Source: CBDCYN01 sp965224205
GTDB taxonomy: Bacteria > Planctomycetota > Phycisphaerae > Phycisphaerales > Phycisphaeraceae
Reading direction: 5' to 3'
Assembly (NCBI GenBank): GCA_965224205.1
Contig: CBDCYN010000016.1
Coordinates: forward strand, 1-64,000
Length of the DNA stretch: 64,000 bases
Below are positions 9,066 to 17,932 of the stretch, piece after piece. Numbering within the stretch: the stretch's first letter is position 1; each line of letters begins with the position of its first letter. Both the position numbers and the translations under genes were made by a program. The notes below the pieces were generated by a model. The model did not search any database, was not told the origin of the DNA, and saw only the letters and a program-made list of their open reading frames with translations.

Positions 9066-9406
9066 AATGGGCGTTCATATGACATCGTGAGTCTCTCGCA
9101 CGCACACGATTAATTTGCCGCAAAAAAGACGGTTTAGCCGAGGGTGGACAGTAAAACAGCTTACCTATCTTTAGACGATACAGAAATCGTTCGCTTGTCA
9201 TGAGCATCCAGGAGTGCTGGCCGGCGTGCTCGGCTCTGACTTAGATCATCGATAAACATAATTAAACAAGGGGTTTGTTGTTGTGCGTCACCGCTCGCTA
9301 ACAATAAGCCTCCTGGTTCACATCCACGATTGACGAGAAATTTTTTCTGCGGTGTCAATCTAGGTGGCACTATCGGACAAACATGTCTTTGTAGAATGGC
9401 TCGATA

Positions 9407-10462
9407 ATGAAAGCGTCACGGATTCATCGTTTGTTGCGATTAATCACTCTGTTGCAAAGCGGGCAGATGAAATCTTCTAGACAACTCGCAGCAGTGCTGG
9501 GGGTAAGTATCCGCACGTTGTACCGAGACCTGAACATGCTACAGATGGCGGGTGTGCCGTATTATCATGATGCCAAAAAAGGGTTTAGCATCGCTCAGCA
9601 TTTCTTTTTGCCCCCTGTGAATCTCACCCTCACCGAGACCTTGGGATTGATGTTATTGGGCAAGGCAGCCAGTTCGCGTAAGGCTTGGCCGTTTCGCGAT
9701 GCGGCTACGGACGCGATCCGGAAGCTCATGGCCAGTGTCCCGCCGTCGATCCGCGCAGCGTGTGCTGATCTGACCGCCCATGTGAGCGTCAACAATGGGC
9801 CTCAAGATTTAAGCGGTGAAGATTCAAGGCGTTATGTTGATTTTCAGCGGTGCATCGATGAGCGTCGCCTCTGCCGAGCCACCTATAAGAGCCCGATCGA
9901 GCCTCAGCTACTGAAATTTCGGCTCGAGCCCTATGCCCTGCATTTTTCGAATCGGGCATGGTACGTGATCGGCCACACAGACCATAGCGGGGATGTACGG
10001 GTGTTCAAGCTCGCGCGGTTTACGCAGCTCGAACCCCTCAAGGAACGGTTCGAGCCCCCCAAAGGCTTCAGAGCTGAGGACAAACTAGGCCAAGCCTGGC
10101 AGCTGATCCCCGAGGGGAAGATCTATCGGGTCGAGCTGCTGTTCACGGCCAAGGTTGGGACCAACGCTTCGGAGGTGTTATGGCACCCCAGCCAGAAACA
10201 CGAGCTTCTTGAAGATGGAAGGTGTCGGATGTCGTTCCAGGTCGATGGCCTCAACGAGATCGCGTGGTGGATCTGCGGATACGCCGACCAGGTCAAGGTC
10301 CTCAAGCCCGTGAAGCTGCGCCAAATGGTCCAACGGATGCACCGGGCAGCGGTCGAGCAGTACGAAAAGGGTTACGAACGGCCGGTCGAGGTTCCAGCGG
10401 TAAAACGCCCGGGGCGACGCGCGGGGGAAAAATCATCGCGCGTCGTGGAAACCAGCGCTTGA
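9407..10462 (+). CDS. HTH/WYL-domain transcriptional regulator
   Basis: A 351-residue protein with an N-terminal winged helix (residues about 3-60; SSRQLAAVLGVSIRTLYRDL is the recognition region) and a WYL domain in the middle (about 145-225; the FSNRAWYVIGH region corresponds to the WYL motif), followed by a WCX-like C-terminal extension to about 320. WYL proteins bind nucleotide or nucleic-acid ligands and regulate DNA-damage, phage-defence or metabolic genes. No target operon is adjacent, and the flanks are repeat-bearing and sparse. The basic C-terminal 25 residues (KRPGRRAGEKSSR) are unusual and might add DNA binding. Confidence 0.88.
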   Translation: MKASRIHRLLRLITLLQSGQMKSSRQLAAVLGVSIRTLYRDLNMLQMAGVPYYHDAKKGFSIAQHFFLPPVNLTLTETLGLMLLGKAASSRKAWPFRDAATDAIRKLMASVPPSIRAACADLTAHVSVNNGPQDLSGEDSRRYVDFQRCIDERRLCRATYKSPIEPQLLKFRLEPYALHFSNRAWYVIGHTDHSGDVRVFKLARFTQLEPLKERFEPPKGFRAEDKLGQAWQLIPEGKIYRVELLFTAKVGTNASEVLWHPSQKHELLEDGRCRMSFQVDGLNEIAWWICGYADQVKVLKPVKLRQMVQRMHRAAVEQYEKGYERPVEVPAVKRPGRRAGEKSSRVVETSA

Positions 10463-11082
10463 GGGGCGACTCGCAAGCTGGGCTAAGGCTCATAGGGGTA
10501 ATTGGGGCCGGCGAAGCTTGAGGTACGGGTAAGCCAGTTTTCTAGGTGGATGCCATCGTTCGTGAGGTCGGGTGTATCACGTGTCGATTCGTGGTGGGTA
10601 TCACCCAACTTTGGACGCGTGTCGATCGGCACCCGCAACAGACCATGGCCAGATATGCCCTTCTGGGGCACATGTAAGACGGGCGAACAGCGTGGTGGCT
10701 CGTAGCAAACTGGACCCCCCTAAGGTCGCCACGCACATGTTCGCCCGTCTTTTTTTTATATCCGCGTACGGCCCGTTTGTCGCGTATATCCCTCCGGGAA
10801 GGAATTGGGTCGATAGTTCTATAGAGGTAAGAGTAAGAACGGTATCTCCCAGCGAAATCCTCACCCGCGGGCTGCCGGCCCTGTAGAGCCGTTTCGGGAA
10901 CACTCGATCCTTATCTGTGCCGGCCGAGTAACGCGGGATGGTTCATGTATCCGATATGGAGTTTTTCGATCATCAATGGCACCTTCGTCACTCAGGATTG
11001 TGATCCGTGATCCGTGGATCAACGATAACACCGCCGGCCGATGGGCCGAGTGCCTCGCGGGCTTGGGAAGCTCGTCGACACC
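10463..11082. other. Gene-poor interval with orphan terminator-like hairpin
   Basis: The 620 bases between the WYL regulator and prmC (convergent) hold no recognisable protein. The one clear feature is the hairpin with a T-run at 10676-10757. Open frames on both strands across it have no domain-like sequence. Confidence 0.55.
10676..10757 (+). terminator. Rho-independent terminator-like hairpin with T8 tail
   Basis: AAGACGGGCGAACA (10676-10689) pairs with TGTTCGCCCGTCTT (10738-10751). An inner 6-bp stem GCGTGG/CCACGC (10690-10695 with 10729-10734) extends it past a small bulge, and eight T (10750-10757) follow. The loop is about 33 bases. It lies 214 bases after the WYL stop codon, farther than usual, so it could instead end a small non-coding transcript. 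Confidence 0.6.
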
Positions 11083-12069
11083 TCACCGAGCATCGGTGAC
11101 TAGGACGCGAGGCAGTCCTTCGTGATCGGTCAACACCCGAGGGTTGGACCACCCACCGGCCGATTCAACCCGTTCCAAAACCGCTTGTCGCTGGGAGGCG
11201 GCGATCTCCACCACGAGTTGACCCGGGCGGCGTAGATACCCGCCGGCGTGCTCCACCAAGCGGCCGACGTATCGTAGCCCGTCACCACCCCCGCGTAACG
11301 CGATCGTCGGCTCGTAATCTTTCACACACCGTGGCACCTGGCACCATTCTTCATCGCTGATATAGGGCGGGTTGCTGACCACGTAATCAAACGATCGTCC
11401 TTGGACCGGGTCCAGCAGGTCACCTACCCGAAATTCGATGCGGTCGTGGACCCTGTGCCGCTCCGCGTTGTGTCTCGCCACCTCCAGCGCGTCGACGCTG
11501 ATATCCGTGGCGATCAACCGGCTTCGTGGGATCTCCTTAGCGATCGCGATCGCGACCGCCCCGCTGCCGGTGCCGATGTCGGCTATGACGGGGTTGTCGA
11601 GGCCGGGCGTCCTTTTGATCTGCCGCACGACGTGCTCCACCACCGTTTCGGTGCTGGGCCTGGGGATCAACACATCGCGGCTGACCCTCAACGTCATCGA
11701 CCAGAACGGGGCGTACCCGACGAGGTAATCCACCGGCTCGTGATCGGCAGCCCGCTCGATCAGCCGATGAAACACCGCCTGCTCGAGCTTGGTCGATGGC
11801 CGGTCGCGGTCCATGTACAGCTGTAGGCGGGTGACCTCAAGGGCGTGGGCCAGCAGCATCTCCGCGGCGAGCCTAGGGTGGTCGATCTGTTGACGGGCCA
11901 AGTACTGTGTGGTCCAGGCCAAAAGCCGGCGAGTGGTCCAAACGCCCGGCGACGCGACCGCCGCTGGCTCTGGAGGCGCGTCGATACCCGGGCCCCGTTC
12001 GTGGGGATTTTTTGACGAACCGGGATCCGGAGGGTTCGCAGTGGAGGTGTTGAGGGGGGGGCGAGGCAT
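11083..12069 (-). CDS. prmC: Peptide chain release factor N5-glutamine methyltransferase
   Basis: PrmC methylates the GGQ glutamine of release factors RF1/RF2 using S-adenosylmethionine. The 328-residue product has an N-terminal helical domain (LAWTTQYLARQQIDHPRLAAEM type), SAM-binding motif DIGTGSGAVAIAIA near residue 170 and the catalytic NPPY motif in VSNPPYISDEEW near residue 240. The ATG at 12069 follows the stop of the upstream gene by one base (TAG-C-ATG), which strongly suggests translational coupling; a longer in-frame reading upstream overlaps that gene and is unlikely. It is the last gene of the SPFH/ABC operon, although its role seems unrelated. The first 40 residues are proline-rich and not typical of PrmC. 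Confidence 0.92.
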   Translation of the reverse strand: MPRPPLNTSTANPPDPGSSKNPHERGPGIDAPPEPAAVASPGVWTTRRLLAWTTQYLARQQIDHPRLAAEMLLAHALEVTRLQLYMDRDRPSTKLEQAVFHRLIERAADHEPVDYLVGYAPFWSMTLRVSRDVLIPRPSTETVVEHVVRQIKRTPGLDNPVIADIGTGSGAVAIAIAKEIPRSRLIATDISVDALEVARHNAERHRVHDRIEFRVGDLLDPVQGRSFDYVVSNPPYISDEEWCQVPRCVKDYEPTIALRGGGDGLRYVGRLVEHAGGYLRRPGQLVVEIAASQRQAVLERVESAGGWSNPRVLTDHEGLPRVLVTDAR

Positions 12070-12070
12070 G

Positions 12071-14125
12071 CTACTTTCGCTCGATAGGCGCGGGGGTCGG
12101 TAGGTTCTGCCCCGGTGATGGCCGAGTTGCCCCGCGGTGGTTAGTTGAGCCGGGAGAAGGCCCCGACGACGGCGGCGGGAACGCCCGCTGCGGGTTGTAC
12201 CCCAGCTGGCGGACACGCTCATGGAACGCGGGGCCTAACCGTTCGTACGCCTTGCGCCGCAGGGTCTCGGGCGTATTGGCCCAGATGCGCGACCGCACCA
12301 GCACGTCCATGTCCTGATGGAGGTAGCCCATATACTGCACATAGCTTTCGGTGACGACGTCCGGAAAAGGCAGCAGCTTCATGCGGTCTTGGTCGTTGGT
12401 TGGCTGGCTGTCTTTGTCTTGCTGATACCGTCGGTGGACCTGCCTAGCCACCTCGATGTATTGGCTGTAGACACTCAACCGGCCCGCGGCCAAGCCCTCG
12501 ATAAACGCCCGGATGAGCAGGGCACGGATGAACTCGTTGGCGGTACTCATCGCCTCGATATCTCGGCGCAGCTGACGAGCTACGAGTTCCACCAGGGGCA
12601 CGGTGTACTGCCCCGAGGCCTTGTTCGCGGCCTTGCGGCCGTATAGCCGACGCGCTTTCTTGTACAGCCGTTGGGCCTCCTCGTGATCCCCGTACAGGTA
12701 GTGGAGGCAGATCGCCTCGAGCAGGAAATTCTCATGGGCGTCTTCGAAGCTGTCCATGGTCACGTCGCCAAACCTGCCCGAGGCGATCCGCTGGCGGGTC
12801 TGGTCCATCGACCGCTCATACGCGGCGATGTATCGGGTATCAGGCTGCATGTCGAGCGACCCGGTCACCGGGTCGTAGCTCAAACGCCCGAACCGGCGCA
12901 GCTGCTGAAACGCGTGGATCACCTGGCGGTTCATGTTCAGGCCGGTGATGTCTTTCTGTGAGTCGGGGCCCCCGGTTTCCCTTAACCCCTTCGCCGCCCA
13001 ATAAGCGGCGTGGGCCGCGGGGTGCCGCCAGTCCATCGGTCCGTACTCCTCCATCAGGTTGAGCATGAAACGCGGGTCCATGTGGTAGTTTTCACGAAGG
13101 ACCTTCTTTCGTAGGTACGCCAACAGCGGGCCCACCGCTTGACCCACCGTGGGGTTGGAAAGCAGATCGGCCAGGTGAGGGTCGTAGTCGCTCTTGGCCG
13201 GCTCGGCGCCCGCCGCGGGGGTAAGCGCGGTCTCGGCGTCGGCCCGGATGGTGGGGCCCAGCATCCGGGCTCTGCCGATCTGACGAAGCAACACCTCGTC
13301 CAGGTCGTAGTTGAGCCTCTTGATCCACGTCAGAAGCGTCGAGATAGCGGGAGAAAGCTTCTTGAGCTGGGCGAGATCCTGGGGCGCATCGGCGATCGCA
13401 CGAAACGCGGACACGACCTCTTGCGTGGTCGCCCCCGGCGGCACGTCGCCCAGAAGCTCCTGCCACTGCTGGGCCATCTGCTGCTTGTAGTACCAGTGCA
13501 TGTCGTCGGCCATCAGCCCGACTTTGTGCAGGTACATCCAGCTCAGCTGCCGATAGAGCTTGCTCGCCTTAGGATTGATCACGAGCCCCCGGTCCCGCAA
13601 CAGGCTGATCCCTTTGTTGACCCAATCCCACCGTTCCTCACGGGTATGGGTCAGCACCGAGATGTTGTACGCCAGGTCCCAGCTGTGGTAGGCCCAGACC
13701 TCCGGGTAGCGCGGCATGAGGGTCGTGATCATCTGGGACAGATGATTGGCTTCAAACAGCTTGCCCTCCTGCTTGAGCTGGTCCGAACGCAGCCAAAGAA
13801 AATTGATCGCCAACCCCCGTATCGGGCCCAGGGACGCCATCAGCATCGTCGGCTGCACCGCCGAGGGGTCTGCGTGGCCGTCGCCTCTTGCGGTCATCGG
13901 TGTGGGCCGCACACGGCGCATCGGGCCATCGAGAAGATTGGCCCCGACCAGGGCCCCGATGACCACCAACGCGGCGACCAACTCTATGATTCGGCTGTAA
14001 TACACCGGCCTCGGCGTCCTTTCAATCGGATGAAGCTCAAGGGTCTCAAAATCATTTTCTCTGCTCCTTGATTGCCCTGCCTGTCGCCGGTCAGGAGGGT
14101 TACACCGTGACGCTCGCCAGCTCAC
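12071..14125 (-). CDS. Large membrane-anchored protein of unknown function
   Basis: I do not recognise this family. The product is up to 684 residues. A single hydrophobic segment (IIELVAALVVIGALVGANLL, about residues 45-64) is followed by a large soluble part that is mostly helical, with many paired aromatic and leucine residues (LMPRYPEVWAYHSWDLAYN, KLYRQLSWMYLHKVG) that look like degenerate TPR helices. The C-terminal 35 residues are Pro/Ser-rich. The start is unsure: the first ATG overlaps the permease gene by 26 bases, and a GTG or TTG just before the membrane segment is possible. Its place between an ABC permease and prmC, with coupling to both, suggests a partner of the exporter. Confidence 0.7.
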   Translation of the reverse strand: MSWRASRCNPPDRRQAGQSRSRENDFETLELHPIERTPRPVYYSRIIELVAALVVIGALVGANLLDGPMRRVRPTPMTARGDGHADPSAVQPTMLMASLGPIRGLAINFLWLRSDQLKQEGKLFEANHLSQMITTLMPRYPEVWAYHSWDLAYNISVLTHTREERWDWVNKGISLLRDRGLVINPKASKLYRQLSWMYLHKVGLMADDMHWYYKQQMAQQWQELLGDVPPGATTQEVVSAFRAIADAPQDLAQLKKLSPAISTLLTWIKRLNYDLDEVLLRQIGRARMLGPTIRADAETALTPAAGAEPAKSDYDPHLADLLSNPTVGQAVGPLLAYLRKKVLRENYHMDPRFMLNLMEEYGPMDWRHPAAHAAYWAAKGLRETGGPDSQKDITGLNMNRQVIHAFQQLRRFGRLSYDPVTGSLDMQPDTRYIAAYERSMDQTRQRIASGRFGDVTMDSFEDAHENFLLEAICLHYLYGDHEEAQRLYKKARRLYGRKAANKASGQYTVPLVELVARQLRRDIEAMSTANEFIRALLIRAFIEGLAAGRLSVYSQYIEVARQVHRRYQQDKDSQPTNDQDRMKLLPFPDVVTESYVQYMGYLHQDMDVLVRSRIWANTPETLRRKAYERLGPAFHERVRQLGYNPQRAFPPPSSGPSPGSTNHRGATRPSPGQNLPTPAPIERK

Positions 14126-15839
14126 GGCGACGGAAGATCAAACAACCGGCCAGCACGCACCCGCCCGCCCACACTAGCCCGATCACCAACCCCGACTGCG
14201 TGATCATCTCATACGCCACCCAGCGGCCGTCACTGACCAGCGGCACCGGGTTATAGTCGCTAAACGGAGGGATCAGGGACACGAAAGCCTCCCCCACGCC
14301 GCGCACCGGGATCTTCAGCGCCTCGCCGATTTCCCCCGCGGCCAGTTTTTGAAAGAACCGGCTGATGATCTGCGCAAATCGCTCCAACCACGACGCCTGC
14401 ACGGTGGGGAACACCACGAAGTCCGCCAGCGACTCCGACAAGAACCCCTTCGCCGCCGCGGTCACGTAAACCATCACGCTCACCAGGCACGCCACCGGGA
14501 AGCTCAGCAGGGTCGCGGTGGCGAGCCCCAGCGCGGCCAGGAACACCAGCCGCACCCAGATCACGACCATGGCCCGCACCAGGTTGGCCCCGAACGACCC
14601 CACCCGATAAAGCAGCTGCACCCCTTCGCCGGGTACGAACCGGACATTCGACGGGAACGTGGCCCGGGGGTTGAGCGGGTTGACGTTCTCGATCTTGACC
14701 TCCAGGTTCCCTTCGGGATCGACCGCATCGGCCGGCAGTGTGCGGACGTGGAAATGGTTATCGACGAGGGTCACCGCTTCGTACGGCTTTTGGTTGAGCC
14801 AGATCCGCAGCTGGATCAGCCCCCCCGGCGGCGGCCTCACCGATTGGGGGCGCAACCGCAGCTGTAAGCCCTCCCCCAGTTGCGGGCCCTTCGACAGACC
14901 GGTGAATCGGTACGTCTTGGAATCCAGGGGCGCGATGGAGTACCAGTGGGCCAGGATCGACTGCTCGATCGCTTTACGCGTTTTGGGCGCCAAGGGCTGA
15001 CCGACCCGGTCGGGGTTCTGGCTTTCGAGTTGCAGAACGTACTCCGCATAAAGCCGCTGCATGTCATCCTCGGGCGGCGGTGACGGGGGCACCGACACGC
15101 GTGCTACGAGGACCTGTTCGGCCACCGCCAACCGGTCGTCTTCGTTGAGTTCTCGCTGATGCTCCACCACCTTCGCGAACACGTACACCCCACCGCCGGT
15201 GAGGCTCACCAATAGGACATTCAGCAGCGCGATCCCCAGCCACTTGCCCAAAACGTACGTCGCCCGGCTCACCGGTTTGGTGAGAGATAGGTACACGTGC
15301 CGCCGGGTCAGATCCCCGCACAAGCTGCCGCAGCTGAGGTACACCGTGGTGAGGCTCAGCATCGCCACCGACCCCGACAGCGCCCACGTGAGGTACGTCT
15401 GCATCCGGTAATCGAGCCGCTCGTTTTTATCGAGCATAAACGGCAGCACGCTCACCAGCAGCATCACCCCGAACACCAACCCCACCGCGATCTTCATCCG
15501 TACCGCCTCGTGGACGATCGTCCTCGCAATGCCGAGCACGGCCCACCCCGGTGACAACGCCCGGCCCAGCACCCACATCCCCCCCGCGAGGATCACCGCC
15601 ATGACCGCGGTGCCCGTGACCGCGATCGACGCGGCCCCGTATTGAGCGATCCACAAGAGGTCCGCGCACAGCACCGAGCTGATCAGACCCGCGAACCCGA
15701 TGAACTCGAGCTTGCGGCTGCCCCACCAGCCATACCCAGCCCAGGACAGCAGCAAGACGTCAAAAACCACCGCCCACGGCGCCCACACCGAGGTGTAGGA
15801 GGTCAACATCCAGCGCCCAAAGCGATAACAGGACAACAC
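14100..15839 (-). CDS. ABC-2 type transporter permease with large extracytoplasmic domain
   Basis: The 579-residue product has several membrane spans at the N-terminus, a region typical of ABC-2/NatB-like permeases (SLTKPVSRATYVLGKWLG, about residue 180), an insertion of about 200 mostly hydrophilic residues (about 215-415) that should lie outside the membrane, then further spans. It is paralogous to the divergent permease at 22747-23712, sharing the ISKPV/SLTKPVSR...GKxLG motif. The start is doubtful: an ATG at 15906 overlaps the ATPase stop as ATGA and opens a hydrophobic frame (SFWAVLVLLLIRVV) that ends after 47 codons. A one-base indel joining the two frames is plausible. Confidence 0.8.
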   Translation of the reverse strand: MLSCYRFGRWMLTSYTSVWAPWAVVFDVLLLSWAGYGWWGSRKLEFIGFAGLISSVLCADLLWIAQYGAASIAVTGTAVMAVILAGGMWVLGRALSPGWAVLGIARTIVHEAVRMKIAVGLVFGVMLLVSVLPFMLDKNERLDYRMQTYLTWALSGSVAMLSLTTVYLSCGSLCGDLTRRHVYLSLTKPVSRATYVLGKWLGIALLNVLLVSLTGGGVYVFAKVVEHQRELNEDDRLAVAEQVLVARVSVPPSPPPEDDMQRLYAEYVLQLESQNPDRVGQPLAPKTRKAIEQSILAHWYSIAPLDSKTYRFTGLSKGPQLGEGLQLRLRPQSVRPPPGGLIQLRIWLNQKPYEAVTLVDNHFHVRTLPADAVDPEGNLEVKIENVNPLNPRATFPSNVRFVPGEGVQLLYRVGSFGANLVRAMVVIWVRLVFLAALGLATATLLSFPVACLVSVMVYVTAAAKGFLSESLADFVVFPTVQASWLERFAQIISRFFQKLAAGEIGEALKIPVRGVGEAFVSLIPPFSDYNPVPLVSDGRWVAYEMITQSGLVIGLVWAGGCVLAGCLIFRRRELASVTV

Positions 15840-15902
15840 GGATCAGCAACAAGACCAACACAGCCCAGAACGACGGCCGTATCCAATAGGGGCTGGGCGT
15901 GT

Positions 15903-17932
15903 TCATACGCGACGATCGGGGTTCTCGTCTTGGCCGTGCTGAGATTCGCGACGATGCTTATCAGTATCCATCCCGCGGTCAGAGACCGCAAGGTCCGGCT
16001 CAGCGTCGGAACCCTCCACCTTAGCCGGGGGTCGGGAGGACCGTTCTTCTTGTGGGGGGTCGATCGTTTCGGCCTGCTCCTGATCTTCCGATTCATCAGG
16101 GACGTAGGGCGGCACCGTCGACATGGCTTCGACGAATGACATAAAAGGCTGCTCACCGTCCGGTTGCTCTTGCGGCGGCGCGGGATCGGGTTGATCGTTG
16201 GGCTCGCTGGGCTTAGCGGGATGATTCTTTATCTGCGGTTCGGGTTCTGCCGTGACTTCGCCCTGTGGCTGATCCGGTTCGGACGAATCATGCTGCGATT
16301 CCTGAATAAGCTCCTCGTCGATTATGGGGATGGACGCCTGCTGCCACTTCGACCGCAGGTCCTCGGGCAGCGCCCAAGCGTAGGGGTCGCCGTCCGCTGA
16401 GACCGCTGGAGCATATTGATCGGGCTCATTCTCGGGGCCCTGGGGATGGAGGTTATCAGGGCCGGCCGGGTCTTGGGCGGCAGGCACAGGCGCGGGGGCG
16501 GCTTCTTGTGCTTGGTCCTCGACGGCAGGATCGTCGGGAGCTGACGGTTGCAGCTCTGCCTGGGCCTGCTGCAACGCCTCGAGCGGGGAATCGAGCGATG
16601 GCGGGTCTGGTTTATCAGCCCCGGCGTCGGACGGGATCAACCCCTCGATGACTGAGATATTCACCGACTGTTCTTGGTCTTTAGGCGGCTTCGGTGCCGG
16701 GTCCGGCTGTTGGTCGGGAACGGTCAGTGTGATCTGTGGGGGGAGGGGTGATCGTGACCTGTGGCGGGGGGGGTTGCATCAACCGCCTGATAATCACGTC
16801 CGCCGCATCGTTGGGGGCGGGCGCCGAGCCACGGCCAGGGGCCGGGGCCTGCTCACGGTCGGGGTGGACAAGAAAATCAGCGATCTTGCTGCCCGACCGG
16901 GCGCCGTGGGTGTGGGCCCCTTCAGCCTGGGCCTTGTGGACGACGTCCAGGAATAAAGACTCGAGCTTCTGACGGGGCTGTTCGACTTTTTCGATGTGGC
17001 AGCCCCGGGCCTCGAGGACCCGCTCGATCTCTGAAATGGCTTCTTCGTCAAGGTAATTGGTATGGAGGGTGGTCATGCCGCTTTGGATCAGCAGGTCGTC
17101 GACCGGTCCGCTGGCACGGATCCTGCCGCCGAACATGATCGCCACCCGGTCACACACGTCCTCAACGTCAGCCAGAAGATGAGAGCACAGCAGGATGGTC
17201 TTGCCACGGTGTCGTAATTCCAGGATCAAATCCTTGATCTGACGGGTCCCGATCGGGTCTAGCCCTGCGGTTGGCTCGTCGAGAATCAGCAGCTGCGGGT
17301 CGTTGACCAGCGCTTGGGCCAACCCGATCCTCCGCTGCATCCCCGCGGAATACTCGCCGACCGGGCGATTGGCTGCCGCCTCGAGACCGACCATCTCCAG
17401 GAGGGGTCTCGATCCTCCTGCTGCGCTGACGGCGGTTGAGCCCAAACAGGCTGCCGTAGTAGTCGAGGGTCTCGCGTGCATCGAGGAACCGGTACAGATA
17501 CGACTCCTCGGGCAGGTAGCCGATCTTCATCTTCGTGGCCACGTCGTCGGGGCGCCGCCCAAAGACCGCGATCCGTCCCGACGTGGGGTGGAGCAACCCC
17601 AGGATCATCTTGATCGTCGAGGTCTTGCCCGATCCATTGGGGCCCAGGAGCCCAAACACCTCACCCTCGTGGATCCGCAGGTCGATCCCGTCAACCGCCC
17701 GCACCCGGTCGCGGTGCCAGAAGTCGCGGAAGACCTTGGTTAGGCCGATGCAGTTGACCAAGACCGGGCCCGCGGGCCCGATGTTGGCCACGCGCGTACG
17801 GTCGCCCTCGTCTTCGCGCTCCACCGCGGCCGGGGCGGGGGCACCCTGAGATGCCGATGCCGGGGGCGGGGGCAACGGGGGGTGACCACCCTGGGGCTTG
17901 TCCTGATCCTTATTCACCGGGTCGGTCGTCAT
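15903..17932 (-). pseudogene. ABC transporter ATP-binding protein with long acidic tail, two frameshifts
   Basis: The ATPase domain is complete when frames are joined: Walker A GPNGSGKT and Q-loop region GYLPEESYLYRF in the first frame, signature YSAGMQRRIGLAQAL and Walker B LLILDEPTAGLDP in the second. The first switch lies at about 17403-17406, where one extra base separates RRIE from LLEMVGLE. A second switch in six G (16738-16743) joins the end PPPPQVTITPP to a third frame reading VPDQQPDPAPKPPKDQEQS and then 250 residues rich in Pro, Gln, Asp and Glu to the stop at 15903. The joined protein would have 675 residues. It energises the adjacent permease. The start overlaps the SPFH gene by ATGA. 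Sequencing indels are the likely cause of the breaks. Confidence 0.85.

Larger units (their letters stand above)
8599..9406. other. Gene-poor interval between the HAD and WYL genes
   Basis: No convincing gene is seen in these 808 bases. They hold one copy of the TTGATACGCGATGCGT motif (8748-8769, minus orientation) and a 101-bp MITE-like element (8965-9065). An open frame on the minus strand (8734-9027) runs through both and is not protein-like. The part from 9100 to 9400 is lower in GC and probably holds the promoter of the WYL regulator. Confidence 0.6.

Noticed and set aside
13139..14071. 310-codon plus-strand frame
   Set aside because: Opposite the 684-residue gene; sequence is Arg/Gln/His-rich and not protein-like.
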